Assembly (NCBI RefSeq): GCF_017355985.1
Contig: NZ_JAFIQU010000004.1
Location: 1-64,000 of the forward strand
Length of the DNA: 64,000 nt
From: Arenibaculum pallidiluteum
GTDB taxonomy: Bacteria > Pseudomonadota > Alphaproteobacteria > Azospirillales > Azospirillaceae
Reading direction: 5' to 3'
The notes beneath the pieces were generated by a model. That model ran no database searches. It had not been told where the DNA came from and saw only the letters and a program-made list of their open reading frames with translations. Made by a program: the position numbers and the translations under genes. Below are positions 59,812 through 64,000 of this stretch, in pieces (the first letter of the stretch is position 1; every line of letters starts with the position of its first letter).

Positions 59812-62800
59812 TCCTGACGCTTGTCGGCGGCCTGCTGTCCGCCGCCCTTTCGGCGACCGTGATGCTTCTCCCCTTTGCGCTTCCGGCCGGGGCGGCGTAT
59901 CTCGCCTATGCCGGGCTGCGCCGCATGAAGCGCGGGATCGGGGCGGCTATGGGCGGTCAACGTCGGGCGCCGCCGCGTCGGCCTGCAGCACCGGCGCGCA
60001 AGCCCGCCCGCCGCTCCTGGAAGCTTCCCGGCTGGCCCCGCCCGCGAAGCCGGACACCCGATCCGGAGCGTCGCGAGCCCGTCCTCGCCCCATCGGAGCC
60101 TGTCCCGGCCGGGCCGAAGCCCCGGGCCGCCGCAACTCAGCTCCCGCTCAATGTCAGGACGGCCGTGCCCGCCACGGGGCCCGAGCGGCATGCGGCCGGA
60201 GCGTCCGGTGCAGCGTCGCCGGTCGAGATCTACTGGGACGGCTGGTCCGTCCTGAAGGGGCAGGTGCCCCAGCAGATTCACGCCGCCCAGGTCCCCTGGT
60301 TCCTGTCCCTTGGGGCGTCCGGCGATGCCGGGACGAACGCCGTGTTCACCCGGAATCCCGCCAATATAGCCTGGCCCGGCCCCCCCGAGGCCCCTTGCAC
60401 CTGGTGGTTCTGCGAGGGTGGGGTGGTCTTCGATGTCTCCGCGCGCGTCGCAGGATTCGGTGGCGAGACCGGCGCGGACTGGCGCGACCTTATCGATGCC
60501 CTCGCCGACCACCGGTTCGGGCGGCCGCTGGACGGGATTCTCCTTTTCGTGGGTGTCGGGGACCTGCTTCCGGCCGCGGCGGCCGCGGCCTCCCAGCGCC
60601 AGCCCGGGGCCGTCCTGAACGCGAGGATCCGCGATCTCCGCCGGCACCTCGGCACCACCTGCCCGGTGTCGATCGTGCTGACGGGGTGCGAGACACTGGC
60701 GGGGCTCCCGGAATTCGCCCGCGCCCTGCCGAACGAGCTGGCGGAGACGCTCCTTGGCTGGTCGGCCGACCAGCCCATCGGGCCCGATCCCGCCGGCACC
60801 GTGCTGAACTCAATCGCCACGGATATCGAGGCGCTGGAAACCGAGCTCCTCGCCAGCGATGCCTGGGACCGCGGGCACGAATCTCTTCTCCGGCTTCCGG
60901 CGAGCATCCGGTCGCTGACGCCGCGGCTGGGCGGCTTCCTGCAGGATCTCCTGCGCACCGATCCGGCCGAGGAGCCCATCGCGCTGCACGGGGTCTACAT
61001 GACCGGCGAGTTGCCGGAGCCCGACGGGGCGCGCCCGGTCTTCTCCCGGGATCTTCTGCCGTGCAAGCTCCTGGTCGAGACGGGCCTCGGCCAGCCGACG
61101 CGGAGCGCCCGTTCCGCCGCGCGGCGCCGCGTGCGGGCGGCGCAAGCATCCCTTGCCGTCACGGCTTCGGTGCTGGCCGGCATCGCGTGGCTCCAGACAG
61201 GACGCCTGACCGAGAGAGCCGCGGGCTTCGGCGGTGCGGTCGCGGAGATCCGGCGCAATCTCCAGCACCCCGACCCGGAGGCCGCACAGAGCATCCTTCC
61301 CGCCGTGGCCGCGATCAGCAGCGCCCGCCTCGCGACGCCATGGCTCCCGACATCGCTTCTGTCGACGCTGGACGAGGACAGGCGCGGGATCGCGGGCATC
61401 GCAGTGGAGCGCCTCGTTCTCGATCCCGCGCGAAGGCACATCCGGCAAGGGTCGGATGCCGGCGTGTCCGGCGGCGGGGCCGCGGACGCTTCCGTCCTCC
61501 GCGACCTGGATCAGCTGCCGTCCTACCGTCTCCTGGCAGAGCATCTGGAGCGGAGCGCCTCGCTGCGGAACGTCTCTGCGCACCTCGAGCGGCTGCGCCG
61601 GACGGGGAGCTTCTCCGATCTCGCGATCCTGGCTGGCGTCGACCCGGCGGCGCTTCCCGCCGCCGATGAAGGCTTTATCGCCGACCTCCTCCGCGGGGCC
61701 GAACTGCCGGCCAACGACGTCGCGGACGATCTCCCCGGGAAGGTGCGCGCGGAGACCCGGCGCCTTGCCGGGATCCTGGCCGAGGACCTGTTCGTCCGGA
61801 ACGGCCTGCGCGCGCGACGGGACGAGGCCGTTGGCGCTCTGCGCCGTCTCGGCGAGGAGGCGAGCCGCGGACCGGTTTCGCTCGAGGCGATGGAGGCCGT
61901 CGCTCACGCGGTCCGGGAGCTCGAGGCCTCCGTGCAGCACCCCGCCGGCGCCATGGCCCTCGCGGCAGGACCGGACCTCCCGCCGCCGGTCGCGGCGATC
62001 CTGGACCGGGCCGCGAATGCGGACCTGCCGGGGCCCGGCACTGTGGCCGAGGTCCGCGAGCTGCTCGGCGGGGCAGGGCGCGTCTTGCGGTCCGACCTGC
62101 TTGGGTCGGAGGCGCCTTTTGCCGGGCCGCTCTTCACCAGGACGGCAGCGGGGGCGTACCGCCTCTCCGAGGAGCTGGTCTCGTTCGGGCGCGTGATGGA
62201 CGCGCTGCCGCGCCAGTCCTTCATGGCCGAGGCCGGCGCGTCCCGTGGCGCTGCCGGCATCGAGGCGGCCGAGCGGATCAGGGCCGAGCACCGCGAGTTC
62301 ATGGCCGCCATCCGGCTTCCCGAGCCGCTCGGCAGAAGCCTGCGCGAGACGGCGGGGCGGCGCATGGCCGAGAACGTGCTCGCCCGCATCGAGGCATTCC
62401 TGGGGGACCAGCAGCCGGCCGGGGAGGATCCCTCCGTGCTGGCAGGCATCATGGCGCGCTCACATGCGCTTTCCGCCGAGGTCCGGTCTCTTGCCGGCAC
62501 CGACGCTCCGGTCGCGATCGACCGGAAGCTTCGGACCCTGGCCGCCAAGCTGCTCGCCAAGGCGGATGCATCGACAGGCCTGGACGCCGCCTACGCCCCG
62601 GCCCTGGCCGGCGCCAAGGCATGGAACGGCGAGGCGGGGGCGATGGCGAAGGCCTTCGAGGTCGGCGCCGCCGGAAACCTGCCAGCCCATCTTGCCCAGA
62701 TCCGCGACCGCCTCGGCCGGCAGATCCGGCCGCTCGTCGGACCGGCGCTCGAATTCCTCGGCAAGGGCGACGGCGAACCCGAGGCCGCGCAGCGATGGCG

Positions 62801-63779
62801 CGCCACCCTGGCGGCACTCGACGCCTCCGGCGGCAGCCTCGCCGCGCTGGAACGCCTTGTCTCCACGGCCGACGGCCTGACCGCGGACAATTGCGGCGAG
62901 CGCCTTGCGCAGCTTCGGAGCCCCGGGGGCACTGACGTCTTCGCGCGCACGCATGGCCAGGCGCTGGCCAGCCTTCTAGACCGCTGCACGACCCCGCCCA
63001 GATCCGCACAGCCGCCGCAGGCGGTCGAGGCTGCGCTGCCAAGGATCGCGACCGCGTTCCGGCCGCTGTCGGGCAGGTTCCCCTTCGTCGCCTCCGCAGG
63101 TCCGGCTCCGGCGTCCGAGGCGGATCCCGACGAGGTTCGGCGCTTCTATCGCCTGTACGACTCGCTGAAGCCGCAGCTCCGCGAGGAGATCGCCGCAAGC
63201 GGGCCGCAGAGGGCCGTCGAGCTCCGCCTGTTCTTCGAGCGGATCGAGGCGACGCGTCCGCTCCTGGACGGCATCCTGGGTTCGGGCGGACGCGCGCCGC
63301 GGCCGCTGCGCGCCAGGTTCGCCCTCGAGGCAGGGCACCCCGGCGCCACCGGCGCCAGCCAGATCATAGACTGGTCGATCCGGGCAGGGCAGGCGACGAC
63401 CGGCTCTGGGACCGACGGGGTTCTCGACTGGACGCCCGGCGAGCGGATCCAGCTCTCCTTCCGCTGGGCCGCGGGATCGCGCTACCGGCCGGGCCGATAT
63501 GGCGATGCGGGCTCGACCTCCGTCTCGGACGACACCGCGGTCATCTCCGAGCGGGGGCCATGGGCGCTGCTGCGCCTGATGCGGCAGCGGCCGGCAGGGG
63601 CCGGCAGCAGAGACGGCGGCGGCGACCTGGTCCGCATCGCGATCCCGACCCGCATGCTCTCGGGTGCGCCGGCACCGGATACGATCGTCTTCCTTGGGAT
63701 CCGCCTGCTGGCCGACCTCCCGGGGCGCGAGCCCGCAGCGACACGGCTCCCGGTCTTCCCGGACCGCTTCCCCGGATAA
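59799..63779 (+). CDS. tssM: TssM/IcmF-family protein with an eroded nucleotide site
   Basis: This 1326-residue protein has two N-terminal membrane segments (1-40), a Pro/Arg-rich cytoplasmic linker, a cytoplasmic GTPase-like domain (about 150-430), a third membrane segment (about 445-465) and a long periplasmic region. IcmF features are VSIVLTGCETLAGLPEFARA, LHGVYMTGELPEP and the C-terminal SERGPWALLRLMRQ. The position expected to hold Walker A reads PWFLSLGASGDAGTNAVF, without the lysine, and the next motif reads VVFDVSARV. Nucleotide hydrolysis is therefore unlikely. It should form the periplasm-spanning part of a TssJLM complex. No other T6SS genes are visible. Confidence 0.8.
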   Translation: MVALILTLVGGLLSAALSATVMLLPFALPAGAAYLAYAGLRRMKRGIGAAMGGQRRAPPRRPAAPARKPARRSWKLPGWPRPRSRTPDPERREPVLAPSEPVPAGPKPRAAATQLPLNVRTAVPATGPERHAAGASGAASPVEIYWDGWSVLKGQVPQQIHAAQVPWFLSLGASGDAGTNAVFTRNPANIAWPGPPEAPCTWWFCEGGVVFDVSARVAGFGGETGADWRDLIDALADHRFGRPLDGILLFVGVGDLLPAAAAAASQRQPGAVLNARIRDLRRHLGTTCPVSIVLTGCETLAGLPEFARALPNELAETLLGWSADQPIGPDPAGTVLNSIATDIEALETELLASDAWDRGHESLLRLPASIRSLTPRLGGFLQDLLRTDPAEEPIALHGVYMTGELPEPDGARPVFSRDLLPCKLLVETGLGQPTRSARSAARRRVRAAQASLAVTASVLAGIAWLQTGRLTERAAGFGGAVAEIRRNLQHPDPEAAQSILPAVAAISSARLATPWLPTSLLSTLDEDRRGIAGIAVERLVLDPARRHIRQGSDAGVSGGGAADASVLRDLDQLPSYRLLAEHLERSASLRNVSAHLERLRRTGSFSDLAILAGVDPAALPAADEGFIADLLRGAELPANDVADDLPGKVRAETRRLAGILAEDLFVRNGLRARRDEAVGALRRLGEEASRGPVSLEAMEAVAHAVRELEASVQHPAGAMALAAGPDLPPPVAAILDRAANADLPGPGTVAEVRELLGGAGRVLRSDLLGSEAPFAGPLFTRTAAGAYRLSEELVSFGRVMDALPRQSFMAEAGASRGAAGIEAAERIRAEHREFMAAIRLPEPLGRSLRETAGRRMAENVLARIEAFLGDQQPAGEDPSVLAGIMARSHALSAEVRSLAGTDAPVAIDRKLRTLAAKLLAKADASTGLDAAYAPALAGAKAWNGEAGAMAKAFEVGAAGNLPAHLAQIRDRLGRQIRPLVGPALEFLGKGDGEPEAAQRWRATLAALDASGGSLAALERLVSTADGLTADNCGERLAQLRSPGGTDVFARTHGQALASLLDRCTTPPRSAQPPQAVEAALPRIATAFRPLSGRFPFVASAGPAPASEADPDEVRRFYRLYDSLKPQLREEIAASGPQRAVELRLFFERIEATRPLLDGILGSGGRAPRPLRARFALEAGHPGATGASQIIDWSIRAGQATTGSGTDGVLDWTPGERIQLSFRWAAGSRYRPGRYGDAGSTSVSDDTAVISERGPWALLRLMRQRPAGAGSRDGGGDLVRIAIPTRMLSGAPAPDTIVFLGIRLLADLPGREPAATRLPVFPDRFPG

Positions 63780-63826
63780 GCCTGCCGCAACGCATTCATG
63801 GCCTCCTTCAGAGAATGGACACGACA

Positions 63827-64000
63827 ATGATTGAAGGGACCTCCCGCAGACGGGAAGCCCGCTCATCCCGGAACCGCAGCCTCCTGGCGCTCCTGCTGGC
63901 GGTCCTCGCCTGCTTCGCGTCCGGCCCGGCCATGGCGGAATTCTGGACCGTCTCGTCGGAATCCTACTTCCCGCCCTACAACTTCACCCTCAAAGGGAAG
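63827..64000 (+). CDS. Family-3 solute-binding protein (partial)
   Basis: The first 58 codons are present. A signal peptide (about 1-38, ending GPAMA) precedes EFWTVSSESYFPPYNFTLKGK (first 20 residues EFWTVSSESYFPPYNFTLKG), which closely matches the orphan binding protein at 37212-37970. The gene follows tssM by 47 bases in the same direction, so it probably belongs to the same operon. The rest lies beyond the window. Confidence 0.7.
   Translation, partial: MIEGTSRRREARSSRNRSLLALLLAVLACFASGPAMAEFWTVSSESYFPPYNFTLKGK

Noticed and set aside
58571-63779. A complete type VI secretion system
   Set aside because: Only TssJ-, TssL- and TssM-like genes are visible; no sheath, tube, spike, baseplate or ClpV gene is in the window.

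Overview
The window is high-GC DNA, densely coded and mostly in tight operons. Its gene content (TauABCD, a GntR-controlled NagA/NagB-II route, a TorF-type outer-membrane protein, PrtD-type type I secretion, TssJLM) points to a Gram-negative proteobacterium, most likely an alphaproteobacterium. The species cannot be read from the sequence. No rRNA, tRNA, insertion sequence, integrase or CRISPR array was seen.

Bases 1-9.6 kb form an amino-sugar and murein-sugar catabolic locus. It encodes a GlcNAc-type PTS permease, a fused EIIA-HPr-EI phosphotransferase, a MurNAc-6-P etherase (MurQ), a GntR regulator, a HAD phosphatase, GlcNAc-6-P deacetylase (NagA) and a SIS-fold GlcN-6-P deaminase (NagB-II). 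Five copies of ATACCA/TGGTAT lie in the two control regions and are the probable operators. At 9.6-15.2 kb a leftward operon encodes a glycosyltransferase, UDP-galactopyranose mutase, a glycosidase-like protein and an ABC exporter, suggesting a galactofuranose-containing glycan.

At 15.7-22.3 kb a rightward operon combines an ornithine-cyclodeaminase-like enzyme, a quaternary-amine-type ABC importer, a signal-less PhnD-like protein and a HAL-family lyase. The lyase has lost the Ala-Ser-Gly triad that forms the MIO cofactor. This fits an ergothionase-like enzyme and suggests uptake and cleavage of ergothioneine or another betaine. A cystine-type ABC importer (22.4-24.8 kb), an AraC regulator, a glutathione transferase, and a taurine operon (tauABCD, 28.1-31.7 kb) follow. 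A short Cys-containing leader peptide and a small conserved-looking protein precede tauA. Sulfur compounds are therefore a theme of 15-32 kb.

From 33 kb to the window end is the most unusual part. A rightward group (33.0-37.2 kb) encodes a thioester-reductase-like dehydrogenase, a SET protein, a GNAT-like protein and a cyclic-peptide-type exporter. A leftward group (43.8-37.2 kb) encodes a DUF697-like protein, twin tiny membrane proteins, an SPFH protein, a canonical cyclic-peptide-type exporter half, a degenerate exporter half and a solute-binding protein. A rightward group (44.2-64.0 kb) encodes a 2021-residue repeat protein and a complete type I secretion apparatus. It continues with a 1026-residue fusion of a periplasmic binding domain, a pentameric-channel-like beta domain and an MscS channel, then two lipoproteins (one TssJ-like), TssL, a TssM with an eroded nucleotide site, and the start of a second solute-binding protein. 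That protein is a paralogue of the one at 37.2-38.0 kb. The gene set suggests an envelope system that makes or exports small molecules and senses ligands through a ligand-gated MscS channel attached to a T6SS-type membrane complex. No sheath, tube or spike genes are present in the window.
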